NCBI GenBank assembly: GCA_019114515.1
Contig: DXFH01000027.1
Coordinates: 1-64,000, forward strand
DNA from: Candidatus Limosilactobacillus merdigallinarum
GTDB lineage: Bacteria > Bacillota > Bacilli > Lactobacillales > Lactobacillaceae
Length of the DNA stretch: 64,000 bases
Direction: 5' to 3'
In this document: in pieces, positions 32,654 to 43,283 of the stretch
Layout: each line of letters opens with the position of its first letter
Position numbering within the stretch: position 1 is the first letter of the stretch
Position numbers and translations under genes: made by a program
Notes under the pieces: model-generated
Seen by the model: only the letters and a program-made list of their open reading frames with translations
The model's database searches: none
What the model was told of the DNA's origin: nothing

Positions 32654-33107
32654 ATTTCGTTAAAATTCTTTCCTGCACTTCAAACATATCAGCTTCCTCA
32701 TCCTTTGTCTGATGGTCATAGCCATTAAGATGCAGAAAGCCATGAACCAATAAATAGGCTAACTCACGATCGGTTGAATGATTTAAAAATAATGCCTGCT
32801 CATCGACCTTATCCAGTGAGACAAATAAGTCACCCAAATCAAGCCGATCTACATCCATTAGCTGCGCCAAAATTTCTATGTCTTCATTGTCGTTGATCGC
32901 AAATGAGATCACATCGGTTGCCCGGTCGACGCCACGGTACTTTTTATTAATCTCTCTCATCTCTGGGTTGCGCACAAAGGTTACGGACATAGAAGAATAA
33001 GGGATAAGGTTAATCTCATTCGCTGCAAGTGATAACACTTCTTCAGTCAAGTCCCGCTGGTGGTTGGTTAACTTACCATTACTGTGATCATACATTTCTA
33101 ATTCCAT
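32637..33107 (-). CDS. ybeY: endoribonuclease YbeY
   Basis: RATDVISFA, LLVHGFLHLNGYDH. Confidence 0.97.
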   Translation of the reverse strand: MELEMYDHSNGKLTNHQRDLTEEVLSLAANEINLIPYSSMSVTFVRNPEMREINKKYRGVDRATDVISFAINDNEDIEILAQLMDVDRLDLGDLFVSLDKVDEQALFLNHSTDRELAYLLVHGFLHLNGYDHQTKDEEADMFEVQERILTKYGLPR

Positions 33108-33113
33108 CTTTAA

Positions 33114-34094
33114 TTACTCCTGCTTGCTATGTTCTTCGTAGGCGGTAATAATCTTGGCAACAACGGGGTGCCGGACAACATCTTCTGCGGTAAAGTGAAC
33201 GAATTCAATCGATGGCACATTAGCCAAGATCCTCGGTGCAGAAATCAGGCCACTGCAGTTGCCCTTAGGCAGGTCAATTTGTGATACGTCACCATTAACC
33301 ACCATTTTCGAGCCGAAACCTAACCGGGTTAAGAACATCTTCATCTGCGCATTGGTCGTATTTTGCGCTTCATCCAAAATGACAAAGGCGTTGTCTAAAG
33401 TACGCCCACGCATATAAGCTAATGGCGCCACTTCAATTGTATCTCGCTCCATCAGACGTTGCGTATGATCAGCCCCAAAGATATTATTCAAGGCATCATA
33501 GATTGGTCGCAGGTAAGGATCAACTTTTTCTTTTAGATCCCCAGGCAAGAAGCCTAAACTTTCTCCTGCCTCCACGGCTGGACGGGTTAACACGATTCTT
33601 TCCACGTCACCACGCTTCAATGCCGCAATGGCCATCGCAACTGCCAAATAGGTTTTACCGGTCCCAGCGGGTCCAATGCCAAATGTAATGTCATTGTTCT
33701 TCATTGCCCGCACATACTGTCGCTGTCCAAAGTTCTTAACACGAATCGGGCGTCCCTTGCGGTCATTAATGATTTTCTCACTGTATAAATCAGTAAAGTA
33801 TTGTAATGTACCGCGATGAGCCATCTTCATCGCACTAACAATATCGGTGCTGCTAATACTGATTCCTTGTTCTAATAACTTAACCAACTGATTAAGAACG
33901 GCAATTGTCAGATGAACATCTTCATCTTCCCCCGTTATCTTCAGTTCATCACCAAATGCATTGACACATACATCCATTCCCTGTTCTAACAAGGCAACGT
34001 ACTTATCTTGTGTCCCTAATAAACCGACTTCCACTTGTGGGATTTCAATTTTAAAGGACATTGTTAATTGTTGCTCATCGTTGGCCAAAAACAT
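33114..34094 (-). CDS. PhoH family ATPase
   Basis: FGIGPAGTGKTYLAVAMAI, RPAVEAGESLGFLPGDLKEK; ATG 34094 with aaaggagt RBS. Confidence 0.97.
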   Translation of the reverse strand: MFLANDEQQLTMSFKIEIPQVEVGLLGTQDKYVALLEQGMDVCVNAFGDELKITGEDEDVHLTIAVLNQLVKLLEQGISISSTDIVSAMKMAHRGTLQYFTDLYSEKIINDRKGRPIRVKNFGQRQYVRAMKNNDITFGIGPAGTGKTYLAVAMAIAALKRGDVERIVLTRPAVEAGESLGFLPGDLKEKVDPYLRPIYDALNNIFGADHTQRLMERDTIEVAPLAYMRGRTLDNAFVILDEAQNTTNAQMKMFLTRLGFGSKMVVNGDVSQIDLPKGNCSGLISAPRILANVPSIEFVHFTAEDVVRHPVVAKIITAYEEHSKQE

Positions 34095-34136
34095 GACTCC
34101 TTTACTAAATATTCTTCGCTTATTATAGCATAGCAA

Positions 34137-34169
34137 AAGAGGAGGACAGTGCAATACTATCCTCCTCTT
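34137..34169 (-). terminator. hairpin between yqeY and phoH
   Basis: AAGAGGAGGA-13-TCCTCCTCTT inverted repeat. Confidence 0.65.
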
Positions 34170-34189
34170 GATTATTTCCGTCTATTAAA

Positions 34190-34639
34190 TTACAAATCTT
34201 GCAAAGCAGATTTAACCGCTTGGTTCACTTCTGTGCCATCAGCCTTGCCCTTAACCTTTGGCATGATCGCACCCATCACTTTACCAAAGTCTCTCATTCC
34301 AGAAGCACCGACTTCTTTAATAGTGTCAGCAACCGTCTGCTTAATTTCGTCCGCGGACATCTGCTTTGGCATGTACTTCGCAACGACCGCCAATTCCTTG
34401 TTAGTAGCTTCTACTAGGTCGTCTCGACCAGCCTTCTTGAATTCTTCCAAGGATTCTTTACGCTGCTTGTATTCCCGCGCCATTAAAGCACTTTCTTCTT
34501 CAGGCTTTAATTCGTGGCCCAGCTTAATTTGTTCATTTTGTGCAGAGGCCTTGAGCATCCGTACAACGCTCAAAGTTTCCTTATCTTTAGCCTTCATGGC
34601 CGTAATCATGTCTTTTTTCAATGTATCCAATAAACTCAT
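34190..34639 (-). CDS. GatB/YqeY domain protein
   Basis: MSLLDTLKKDMITAMKAKDKETLSVVRMLKASAQNEQI. Confidence 0.95.
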   Translation of the reverse strand: MSLLDTLKKDMITAMKAKDKETLSVVRMLKASAQNEQIKLGHELKPEEESALMAREYKQRKESLEEFKKAGRDDLVEATNKELAVVAKYMPKQMSADEIKQTVADTIKEVGASGMRDFGKVMGAIMPKVKGKADGTEVNQAVKSALQDL

Positions 34640-34655
34640 GATTTGTACCTCCTGA

Positions 34656-34691
34656 CAAAAAAACTCCTGGCAATCTACCAGGAGTTTTCAA
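34656..34691 (-). terminator. intrinsic terminator after rpsU
   Basis: ACTCCTGGtagattgCCAGGAGTTTTTTT on the minus strand. Confidence 0.85.
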
Positions 34692-34696
34692 CGGCA

Positions 34697-34888
34697 TTAG
34701 TAACGACGCCGACGACGGTTCTTACGCTTACGTGCCGCTTCAGATTTTAACTTACGTTTTACGCTTGGCTTTTCATAGAACTCACGTTTGCGGTATTCTT
34801 GAAGAGTCCCGTTGCGTGAAACAGAACGTTTAAAGCGCCGAAGAGCATCATCCAAGGATTCATTCTTCCGAACGATTGTCTTTGACAT
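34697..34888 (-). CDS. rpsU: 30S ribosomal protein S21
   Basis: [56 protein letters not shown]. Confidence 0.99.
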   Translation of the reverse strand: MSKTIVRKNESLDDALRRFKRSVSRNGTLQEYRKREFYEKPSVKRKLKSEAARKRKNRRRRRY

Positions 34889-35039
34889 ATTGATTTCCCT
34901 CCCTCCGAGCTTAAAAATCGTACTGCTTGACTATAAAAATCAATCACACATTACTCGATCAATTTTAATCAGCCATATATGAATTGTCAAGCTTTACTTG
35001 CTAAATTAATCAACTAATAATCAAAAACTTAATTACCGT

Positions 35040-36827
35040 TTAGTCCTTTGGGTTAACGTGACCGGTGTTCTTGTTAACTGCAATGTGCAGTTCGTCCAGT
35101 TGACCCTGTGATACAGTACCAGGAGCAGCCGTCATAGGTTCAATGCCCTTAGAGTTCTTAGGGAATGGAACCACGTCACGAATACTGTTAGCGTGTGCCA
35201 GCATCAGAACCCAACGGTCGAAGCCAAAGGCCAGTCCACCTTCAGGAGGCATACCATATTCCAGACCCTTGATCAGGAAGCCAAACCGGGTGTTAGCTTC
35301 TTCCTTGCTGTAGCCCAGAGCCTTGAAGATCTTCTCTTGAATCTTAGGGTCGTGAACACGGATGGAACCACCACCGATTTCTTGACCGTTTAAGATAATG
35401 TCGTAACTCTGTGCGTGAGCCTTGTGAGGGTCTTCACCATCATTCAAGTAGTGCAAGTCTTCTGGGTTCAGCATGGTGAATGGGTGGTGAGCAGCGATCC
35501 AACGGCCCCAGCCTTCATCGTATTCGAACATTGGCCAGTCAACTAACCACATGTAGTTCCACTGTTCGTCGTTCATCATGTGCATTTCATGACCAATTTC
35601 ACGACGCAGCCAGCCAAGTGAGTCACATACGACTTGGAAGCTACCAGCAACGAAGAGGATCAAGTCGCCTTCGTTTGCACCCAAGCGCTTGTTAATTTCT
35701 GCAGCTTGGTCACTGATTTGGTCAGCAATCGTGCCAGTGTAGCCATTAGCACCAACCTTAACCCAAGCTAAGCCCTTAGCATGGTAACGCTTGATGTAGT
35801 CTTCCTTTTCTTCCAGGTCCTTACGTGAGTACTTTTCAGCACCCTGTGGTACACAGATAGCACGTACAAAGTGGTGTTCCTGGTTTGCTTCGTTGGCAAA
35901 GAGCTTGAATGAAGAGTTCTTGAACAAGTCAGTCAAGTCTTCAATCAGCATTTCGAAACGAGTATCTGGCTTATCAGTACCATACTTGTCCATGGCGTAT
36001 TGCCACTTCATCCGTGGGAATGGGGTCTTGATGTCGATACCCTTAATTTCCTTCATCATCATCTTGATTAAACCTTCAGTGGTTGACTGAATTTCTTCAG
36101 CAGATGCGAAGGACATTTCCATATCGATTTGGGTAAATTCTGGTTGACGGTCACCGCGAAGGTCTTCATCACGGAAGCAACGAGCCATTTGGTAGTAACG
36201 GTCGACACCAGAAGCCATCAGTAATTGCTTGAACAATTGTGGTGATTGTGGCAGTGCGTAGAAGTGACCTGGGTACATCCGGGATGGTACCAAGAAGTCC
36301 CGGGCACCTTCAGGGGTAGAACGGGTCAAGTCAGGCGTTTCAACATCCAGGAAGTCATGGCTATCGAAGTAACGGTGAACAACAGAAGTCATCTTGCTAC
36401 GTAGCTTCAGGTAGTTCATCATCTTTGGCCGACGAAGATCGATGAACCGGTACTTCAGCCGCATTTCTTCGTTAGCTTCAGTATCATCCTTAACGGAGAA
36501 TGGAGGAGTCATTGAGGTAGCTAATTGGTTAGCTTCTTCAACTTCAACTTCAATTGTCCCAGTCTGCATATCTGGGTTAACTTCGGCACGCTTGCGAACA
36601 ACACCACGGATTTCGATGATGTATTCGTTACGAACTTCATTAGCAACCTTAAATGCTTCAGGATATTTTTCTTCATCAAAGACCAGTTGAACAATACCTT
36701 CACGGTCCCGCAGGTCGATGAAGATCAAACCACCAAAGCTACGACGACTAGCAACCCAACCTTTTAATACAATTTCTTGACCAATTTGCTTTTCGCTAGT
36801 GCGGCCTACATAATTCGTTCTTTTCAT
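35040..36827 (-). CDS. aspS: aspartyl-tRNA synthetase
   Basis: [49 protein letters not shown]. Confidence 0.98.
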   Translation of the reverse strand: MKRTNYVGRTSEKQIGQEIVLKGWVASRRSFGGLIFIDLRDREGIVQLVFDEEKYPEAFKVANEVRNEYIIEIRGVVRKRAEVNPDMQTGTIEVEVEEANQLATSMTPPFSVKDDTEANEEMRLKYRFIDLRRPKMMNYLKLRSKMTSVVHRYFDSHDFLDVETPDLTRSTPEGARDFLVPSRMYPGHFYALPQSPQLFKQLLMASGVDRYYQMARCFRDEDLRGDRQPEFTQIDMEMSFASAEEIQSTTEGLIKMMMKEIKGIDIKTPFPRMKWQYAMDKYGTDKPDTRFEMLIEDLTDLFKNSSFKLFANEANQEHHFVRAICVPQGAEKYSRKDLEEKEDYIKRYHAKGLAWVKVGANGYTGTIADQISDQAAEINKRLGANEGDLILFVAGSFQVVCDSLGWLRREIGHEMHMMNDEQWNYMWLVDWPMFEYDEGWGRWIAAHHPFTMLNPEDLHYLNDGEDPHKAHAQSYDIILNGQEIGGGSIRVHDPKIQEKIFKALGYSKEEANTRFGFLIKGLEYGMPPEGGLAFGFDRWVLMLAHANSIRDVVPFPKNSKGIEPMTAAPGTVSQGQLDELHIAVNKNTGHVNPKD

Positions 36828-38125
36828 CTTAGATCCTCCTCTAAATGCCTTGAATAGACTTCCTGAAAGTTCTTTAAGAGATCCGATAATTGTAAGGTTT
36901 CTTCCTTACCTGTTGCCATGACTTTGAAATGTACCGTTCCCTCACTCCTTTCGCGGCTGCCAATGGTAATTACCACCTTGGCACCTAAGCGAGCAGCCGT
37001 TCTAAATTGTGCTTTTGGTTTACGATTGAGATAATCGCGGTCGGCAACCAAGCCACAATTACGTGCTGCTTGGACCAACTGCAAGCTTTCAGCATTGACA
37101 TCTTCGCCAATCCCGACTACGTATAAATCAAGGTTAGATTCAACGGGCAATTTGATACCTTCATCATGAAGTAACAGTAACAGCCGTTCTTCACCGATAC
37201 CAAAACCTACTCCTGAAAGATCAGGACCGCCAAGCTGTTCAACCAGGCCACCATAACGACCACCACCACAAATAGTGGTATAGCCATCACCCAGTGACTT
37301 AGCCTTGACCATGATTTCGAAGATGGTGTGATTATAATAATCAAGCCCACGCACCATATCCGGATCAACTACATAATCAATTCCTAGCATATCAAGCATC
37401 TGTTTGACGGATTCAAAACGTTTTTTGGCACTGTCTGTGAGGTAATCGAGAATTGACGGTGCATCGGCTACAAATTGTTTGTCGCGCGGATCCTTGCTAT
37501 CTAGTACCCGCAATGGGTTTTTCTCTAGACGTTCCTGTGAATCTTCACTTAACTCATCATAATGTGGCTTAAGATAATCAATTAATGCTTGCCGGTAATC
37601 GTAACGGCTCTTTTGATCACCTAAAGTGTTGATTGCAACCCGCAGATTGCTTAGGCCTAACTTTTTGAATAACTGCAAAGCCATTGCAATTACTTCAACA
37701 TCGACCGCTGCATTGTCACTGCCAAATGCTTCAACACCAATCTGGTGAAATTCACGTTGTCGTCCTGATTGAGGACGTTCATATCTGAACATTGGACCCA
37801 TGTAGTAAACTTTGTATGGCTTCTGAAATTCTGGACCATATAATTTGTTTTCTACAAAAGCCCGGACAACGCCCGCCGTGCCCTCTGGACGAAGAGCAAC
37901 ATGACGATCACCCTTATCCTTGAAATCGTACATTTCCTTAGTAACGACATCTGAAGTATCACCCGCTGAACGGGCATAGATAGCATAGTTTTCAAACATT
38001 GGCGTTCGAATGTCCTGGTAACCATAACGGTTGAAAATTTGACTAGCCAACCGTTCAACGTATTCCCACTTAGCACTATCGCCAGGCAAGACATCCGCGG
38101 TCCCTTTTGGACGTTGATAACGCAT
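36824..38125 (-). CDS. hisS: histidyl-tRNA synthetase
   Basis: [35 protein letters not shown]. Confidence 0.98.
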   Translation of the reverse strand: MRYQRPKGTADVLPGDSAKWEYVERLASQIFNRYGYQDIRTPMFENYAIYARSAGDTSDVVTKEMYDFKDKGDRHVALRPEGTAGVVRAFVENKLYGPEFQKPYKVYYMGPMFRYERPQSGRQREFHQIGVEAFGSDNAAVDVEVIAMALQLFKKLGLSNLRVAINTLGDQKSRYDYRQALIDYLKPHYDELSEDSQERLEKNPLRVLDSKDPRDKQFVADAPSILDYLTDSAKKRFESVKQMLDMLGIDYVVDPDMVRGLDYYNHTIFEIMVKAKSLGDGYTTICGGGRYGGLVEQLGGPDLSGVGFGIGEERLLLLLHDEGIKLPVESNLDLYVVGIGEDVNAESLQLVQAARNCGLVADRDYLNRKPKAQFRTAARLGAKVVITIGSRERSEGTVHFKVMATGKEETLQLSDLLKNFQEVYSRHLEEDLR

Positions 38126-38159
38126 TCGGATCCCCCCCTACAATTTCTGATAATTGTGA

Positions 38160-38400
38160 TAAAAAAAGCACCCTTGCATTCGCAAGGGTGCTTTCGCACG
38201 GTACCACCTTGGTATCACTCATTGATAACGTCGCTAACACGACGGGTATTACCAAGCCTCCGGGGCGTCACTCAGTAGCCGTTCGACGGATTTTCACCAA
38301 CCATCCGCTCTCTGAACTACGACTTGCTGATCACTTCTCATCAACAGCTATCAGAAATTCAATTTACGACTTTAAGGTTACACGCCACTGTCGATTAAGT
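38160..38400 (-). promoter_or_regulatory. T-box leader of hisS-aspS
   Basis: AAGGTGGTACCGTGCG T-box on the minus strand, AGCACCCTTGCgaatGCAAGGGTGCTTTTTTT terminator; divergent aaRS operon. Confidence 0.92.
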
Positions 38401-38496
38401 CAACACTATTTATTAAAAAATTCTCATTCCATTCAAACTTGCTTTTATCGTAAATGACCTTAAACTTAGAATTATCAAGTAAGGGAGGCGCAACCA

Positions 38497-39348
38497 ATCC
38501 AAAAACAAAGAAATATTTCCGCGATTATCAGTTTCATCTTAGTTGCGCTGTGTTTAATGTTTATATGGCGCCTAACTTTTTTAGGCAAGCGCGAACTCAA
38601 TCCACAAACCAGCCCGCTATTTTCTGGACCCACGATTAATGCCAAACGAATTAATCGATCCCATACGCAGCAAGTTAGCCTGCTCCAGGAAAAAAATGGC
38701 TGGTACAAGGTCCGTTTATCCGACCACCAAGTGGCCTGGACCCCTGCTTGGCTTCTGCACTCACAGCGAAAACTCGCCGCTAACAATCACATTGCGGGAG
38801 CGACCGTTGTCATAGATGCCGGTCACGGTGGCGCTGATGCTGGCGCAATGGCAAACGGAAGCGGTCATGGTAAAAAGAATGAGGAAAAGACCTATACCCT
38901 ACTAATTGCCAATCAGTTGCAAAAAGCACTGGTTCAACAAGGAGCGCGGGTAATTATGACCCGAGATCAGGACAGGTTTGTTAGTCTAGAAAGTCGGGTT
39001 AACTTATCCAACCAACGGCATGCGGATGCATTTATTAGTCTGCACCTGAATTCCTCTCCTAATGAGAATGAAGGCAGTGGTTTGACCACCTACTACTATC
39101 ACCGCGGTCCTTCTAAGCAACTAGCAAAAGCCGTTAGTAAAAAATTTAGCGCACTACCTGCTAAAAACCTAGGCATTGAATTTGGTGATTTTGAAGTGCT
39201 ACGTGATAACCAGCAGCCAGCAATTTTATGTGAAACAGGTTATATTAATTCGGACAAAGATTTTAAATTGATTAAAAAATCGGCTTCTCAAAAGAAAGTC
39301 GCGCAGGCAATTAGCCAAGGGTTAAATTCATTCCTGGCAGATAAGTAA
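38497..39348 (+). CDS. N-acetylmuramoyl-L-alanine amidase with N-terminal anchor and SH3b-like region
   Basis: Amidase_3 motifs VVIDAGHGGADAGA, SLHLNSSPNE, ILCETGYINS; extended upstream of the tracked ATG (38557) to include TM IISFILVALCLMFIWRL; start codon uncertain (ATC after AGGGAGG). Confidence 0.8.
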   Translation: MQKQRNISAIISFILVALCLMFIWRLTFLGKRELNPQTSPLFSGPTINAKRINRSHTQQVSLLQEKNGWYKVRLSDHQVAWTPAWLLHSQRKLAANNHIAGATVVIDAGHGGADAGAMANGSGHGKKNEEKTYTLLIANQLQKALVQQGARVIMTRDQDRFVSLESRVNLSNQRHADAFISLHLNSSPNENEGSGLTTYYYHRGPSKQLAKAVSKKFSALPAKNLGIEFGDFEVLRDNQQPAILCETGYINSDKDFKLIKKSASQKKVAQAISQGLNSFLADK

Positions 39349-39361
39349 GGAGGTTTATGAA

Positions 39362-40201
39362 ATGGAAAATGATGAATGGTTTGATCAGTTACCACTGGGA
39401 CCAATTGATTCCTGGCAGCCAGTCAGCGGTGGCGATATCAATGAAGCATACCAGCTAGTAGCTCAGGGTAAAACCTACTTCATCAAAGTCCAACCAAACC
39501 AAGCGGCCAGTTATTTTGCCCATGAGCAGCGGGGTCTGCAGGAATTAAACAAGGTCATCGCTACACCCTACCCGATTGCTAACGGACAAATTGATGGCGA
39601 TGCCTACCTTGTCCTGAACTGGATCGATGAAGGCAATGGCGCGCAGGCGGATCTTGGTCGCGCCGTTGCCAAAATGCACCAACAGCATCACGATCAATTT
39701 GGTTTTTATACTAGTCACCATACTAAAGCGTTATTTAAGGACAACCACTTTAATGATGACTGGGTGGATTACTATGTCAACCAACGTCTGATGCCAGAAC
39801 ATGCGACCGTTCAGAAATTAGGACGGTGGAATGACTGGCGTGAAAGCCATTTTCAAAATATGGTCAACCAGTTTGAACAATACTATCGGCAAAATCCACC
39901 AATTGCTAGTCTGTGCCATGGGGATTTGTGGGCCGGCAACTTCATGTTTGCTAGTGACGGTACACCAACCTTAATTGACCCTGACGCCCTCTATGGGGAT
40001 CGCGAATATGACTTAGCAATGACTACCATTTTTGGCGGCTTTTCGCAGGACTTCTACACCGCATATAATGAAGACTACCCGCTCAAAGCCGGCTTCGAGA
40101 ACCGCTTGCCATGGTACCAGTTCTACTACCTCTGCATGCACCTGATCTTATTTGGTGCAAGTTATGGTCCTTCCGTTGACCGAATTTTAAGTCAATATTA
40201 A
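39362..40201 (+). CDS. fructosamine-3-kinase family protein
   Basis: FIKVQPNQ, LCHGDLWAGNFMF, LIDPDALYGDREYDLAMT. Confidence 0.93.
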   Translation: MENDEWFDQLPLGPIDSWQPVSGGDINEAYQLVAQGKTYFIKVQPNQAASYFAHEQRGLQELNKVIATPYPIANGQIDGDAYLVLNWIDEGNGAQADLGRAVAKMHQQHHDQFGFYTSHHTKALFKDNHFNDDWVDYYVNQRLMPEHATVQKLGRWNDWRESHFQNMVNQFEQYYRQNPPIASLCHGDLWAGNFMFASDGTPTLIDPDALYGDREYDLAMTTIFGGFSQDFYTAYNEDYPLKAGFENRLPWYQFYYLCMHLILFGASYGPSVDRILSQY

Positions 40202-40217
40202 CTAGTCTCTTAGATAA

Positions 40218-40256
40218 TAAAACGACTTGGCGAATAAAATCGTCAAGTCGTTTTTA
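40218..40256. terminator. bidirectional terminator between convergent genes
   Basis: AAAACGACTTGgcgaataaaatcgtCAAGTCGTTTTT. Confidence 0.85.
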
Positions 40257-40278
40257 CTATGAGCTGATCACACTGATT

Positions 40279-41121
40279 TTACTTGTTAAATTCAGCATTG
40301 TAGTTCTTCTTTGCACCAGGTGATGCAAAGGTGTTTTCGTATAAGTACTTCTTGGTGATCTTTTCCAGGTAACCTGAGTTGTACAAGTGTTCAATTTCCT
40401 TGTTCAGGTCCTGAGTCAACTTCTTGTTCTTAGCACTCTTGTGTAAGAGCAAGTATGGGCTTCTTTGACCAATTGACTTAGAAACAGCTAGCTTCTTGCC
40501 TTCACTGGTGTTAGCGATCTGCTTGTAAGCCGGGTATGGGTAGATAGCAACGTCGTACTTGCCATTAGCAACTTGCTTTAAAGCATCCGCAGAGGACTGG
40601 TCGCCAATTGCCTGCAGCTTAACCTTATCCTTGTGTGACTTGTTGTAGTCCGAAACAACGCTGTAACGGGCATCATCAGTAGCAACTGGTACCAGTTTCA
40701 GGTTCTTCTTGGCTACTTCGTTCAAGGAAGATGCGGATTTACCGCCCTTCCGATAAACCAGCCGCAGGTCATCAAGACCAACTGCTCGTGTGTGGTAGTA
40801 GGTGCTAAAACGTGACTTGTTGTACCAAGAGTTGTTCAATGCCACATCATACTTGCCACTCTGTAAACCGGAGAAAACGGCATTTTGTGATGTGAAAGTA
40901 GTCTTGAACTTATATTGTGGCATGTCTTTATCAATCTTCTTAATCAAGGCACCATAGTAGCCTTCCGGGCCATGATCGGTATTGACGATATATGCGGAAT
41001 TGCCATTTGGTGCTGCCACGTTAACCGTAGTAGCGGCATGAGCAGCACTAGCCGATGAAAGTAAGACCGTACCAACTAAACCAACGACTGCTAAACGACT
41101 AAATAACTTTTGTAACTTCAT
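40279..41121 (-). CDS. amino-acid ABC transporter substrate-binding protein
   Basis: signal peptide MKLQKLFSRLAVVGLVGTVLLSSASAAHA; SBP_bac_3-type sequence; ATG 41121. Confidence 0.92.
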   Translation of the reverse strand: MKLQKLFSRLAVVGLVGTVLLSSASAAHAATTVNVAAPNGNSAYIVNTDHGPEGYYGALIKKIDKDMPQYKFKTTFTSQNAVFSGLQSGKYDVALNNSWYNKSRFSTYYHTRAVGLDDLRLVYRKGGKSASSLNEVAKKNLKLVPVATDDARYSVVSDYNKSHKDKVKLQAIGDQSSADALKQVANGKYDVAIYPYPAYKQIANTSEGKKLAVSKSIGQRSPYLLLHKSAKNKKLTQDLNKEIEHLYNSGYLEKITKKYLYENTFASPGAKKNYNAEFNK

Positions 41122-41140
41122 AAAAATCATCCTTTCAAAA

Positions 41141-41839
41141 TTAATTGGTTGCTTGTGCATAACGATAGTGACGTTCAACCATCCGCAATGCGATCCCAAA
41201 GATCCAACAGATTGCGATGTAGATAATCAATGCATCAGTATAAGTTTCTAAATACTTAAATCCTTCACTAGAAATGACGTTGGCCTTTCCCATCACTTCT
41301 ACCAAACCAATGTTGTAAACCAAGGCAGTATCCTTGATCAGATCTAACAAAATGTTAGTAAAATTGGGGATCAGGTTGCTAACCAACTGCGGAACCACAA
41401 TTTGCGTCATGGCCACGCGTGGTTGCATGCCAACGGAAATGGCGGCCTCATATTGTCCCGGATCAACTGCATGGTAAGCTGAGCGAATACTTTCTGAGAG
41501 GTTAGCCATTGCGTTCAACCCATAAGCTGAAAACGCGATAATTAGTGGCGGCAAGCCGTTGGGATCAACATGCCAACCTGCGGCCTGCATACTAGTCAAC
41601 AGTTGTGGCAGCCCATAATAAACAACATATAATTGCACCAAAATCGGCGTTCCCCGGATAAACGAGACCAGGGTCGCTAAAACCTGCGATAACACAGGGA
41701 TCTCTTTTTCACGAGCAATGACCACGCCGATAGCTAAGATCAACCCGATCAGTGTGGCTACTAATGCGATCAGCAGTGTTAACGGAACCGCCTGTAAAAT
41801 CTGAGGGAAGGATTCTCTGGCAAAATTGAAATCAAACAT
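41141..41839 (-). CDS. amino-acid ABC transporter permease
   Basis: HisM-type: FIRGTPILVQLYVVYYGLPQ, VDPGQYEAAISVGM. Confidence 0.94.
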   Translation of the reverse strand: MFDFNFARESFPQILQAVPLTLLIALVATLIGLILAIGVVIAREKEIPVLSQVLATLVSFIRGTPILVQLYVVYYGLPQLLTSMQAAGWHVDPNGLPPLIIAFSAYGLNAMANLSESIRSAYHAVDPGQYEAAISVGMQPRVAMTQIVVPQLVSNLIPNFTNILLDLIKDTALVYNIGLVEVMGKANVISSEGFKYLETYTDALIIYIAICWIFGIALRMVERHYRYAQATN

Positions 41840-41852
41840 AATTTTCCTCCTC

Positions 41853-42521
41853 TCACGAAATCACGGCAAAGTGTTTGCGTACCATCCGGAAAATGGCTTC
41901 AATAATCAAAACAATCAGCCAGTAAGTCAAAGCCAGTAAAATAAAGATCTGCAACTGGTCGATACCAGCAGTCTGGTTGGATAAGTTAGAGGCTTCGTTG
42001 TACATGTCATATAAACCGAGAACGTATACCAAAGAGGTGGCCTTGACCAAGCCAATCACTAAGTTCTCCACATTCGGCAGTGCAATCACCGCTGCCTGTG
42101 GCAAAATAATCTGCATGAATGCGTGCCGGTTACTCATCCCGACTGACCGTGCTGCTTCCAGTTGTCCTGGATCAACAGCCAGGTAAGCACTGCGGAAAGC
42201 TTCCGCCAAGTAAGCGCTCCACCCAATTGTCAAGCCAAAGATGCCAAACATTAATCGCGTCCAGTGCTCGATATTAATACCCACAGCTTTCAGTAATACC
42301 GGTAAGCCATAGTAGGACAATAAAAGCATCAATAGTGGTGGCGTCCCCCGCACCAGGTTGAGGTAAAAATCAGCCAGGCTGGACCAGAACTTACCCTTTG
42401 CTAAGCGCATACGGGTTAATAGCAATCCCAATAGCGTAGCCAGAATCAATGACCAAAATAGTAACAGCAGAGTGTTCGGCAGCCCACGTAAGATCACGCT
42501 CATAATTTTGCTTGACTTCAT
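41853..42521 (-). CDS. amino-acid ABC transporter permease
   Basis: HisM-type: LVRGTPPLLMLLLSYYGLP, VDPGQLEAARSVGMSNRHAFMQIILPQA. Confidence 0.94.
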   Translation of the reverse strand: MKSSKIMSVILRGLPNTLLLLFWSLILATLLGLLLTRMRLAKGKFWSSLADFYLNLVRGTPPLLMLLLSYYGLPVLLKAVGINIEHWTRLMFGIFGLTIGWSAYLAEAFRSAYLAVDPGQLEAARSVGMSNRHAFMQIILPQAAVIALPNVENLVIGLVKATSLVYVLGLYDMYNEASNLSNQTAGIDQLQIFILLALTYWLIVLIIEAIFRMVRKHFAVIS

Positions 42522-42535
42522 AAAAAAACCACCAC

Positions 42536-43279
42536 CTAATAATTTTCTGCTAAGGCACTTAAGAATTGCTGCGTTCGCTCTTCCTTAGGATGATCAAATA
42601 CTTGATCAGGCGTCCCACTTTCGACAATCTGCCCATCATCAAAAAAGACAATTCGTGAGGCAACATTTCGCGCAAATGACATCTGGTGGGTTACTACCAC
42701 CATTGTTTGTCCCGCCTGCGCTAGATCACGCATATCATCTAGCACCGTACCTACTAATTCTGGATCCAGTGCCGATGTTGGTTCATCGAACAAGATGACA
42801 TCAGGCTTCAAGACCGTTGCCCGCGCAATCCCAATTCGCTGCTGCTGACCACCAGACAACTGTGAAGGATAATGGTCAGCTTGATTGGCTAACCCAAGTG
42901 ATTCCAATTCCCTTTTAGCAATCGCCATCGCTTGATCTTTCGCCATGCCCTGTCCGTAAATCAAGCCTTCCGCGATGTTTTGCTGGGCCGTCTTATTTTT
43001 GAAGAGGTTGTAATTTTGAAAGACCATCGCACTATGCCGACGAACATACTGAATTTGTTCTTTAGTGGGGTGCGATAAATCAATCGTTTGTTCATTAAAC
43101 TTCATCGTTCCTAAATCAGCATTTTCTAAGAAGTTAAGGTTTCTCAATAAGGTTGTCTTGCCTGAACCCGATGGGCCAATGATGACGACGACTTCACCTT
43201 GGTCTACTTGAAAGTCGATTCCTTTCAGGACCGCGCGCCCGTTAAATTGTTTGCGTAAATTTTTTACCCCTAATAGCAT
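42536..43279 (-). CDS. amino-acid ABC transporter ATP-binding protein
   Basis: [48 protein letters not shown] 43279. Confidence 0.96.
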   Translation of the reverse strand: MLLGVKNLRKQFNGRAVLKGIDFQVDQGEVVVIIGPSGSGKTTLLRNLNFLENADLGTMKFNEQTIDLSHPTKEQIQYVRRHSAMVFQNYNLFKNKTAQQNIAEGLIYGQGMAKDQAMAIAKRELESLGLANQADHYPSQLSGGQQQRIGIARATVLKPDVILFDEPTSALDPELVGTVLDDMRDLAQAGQTMVVVTHQMSFARNVASRIVFFDDGQIVESGTPDQVFDHPKEERTQQFLSALAENY

Positions 43280-43283
43280 TTCA

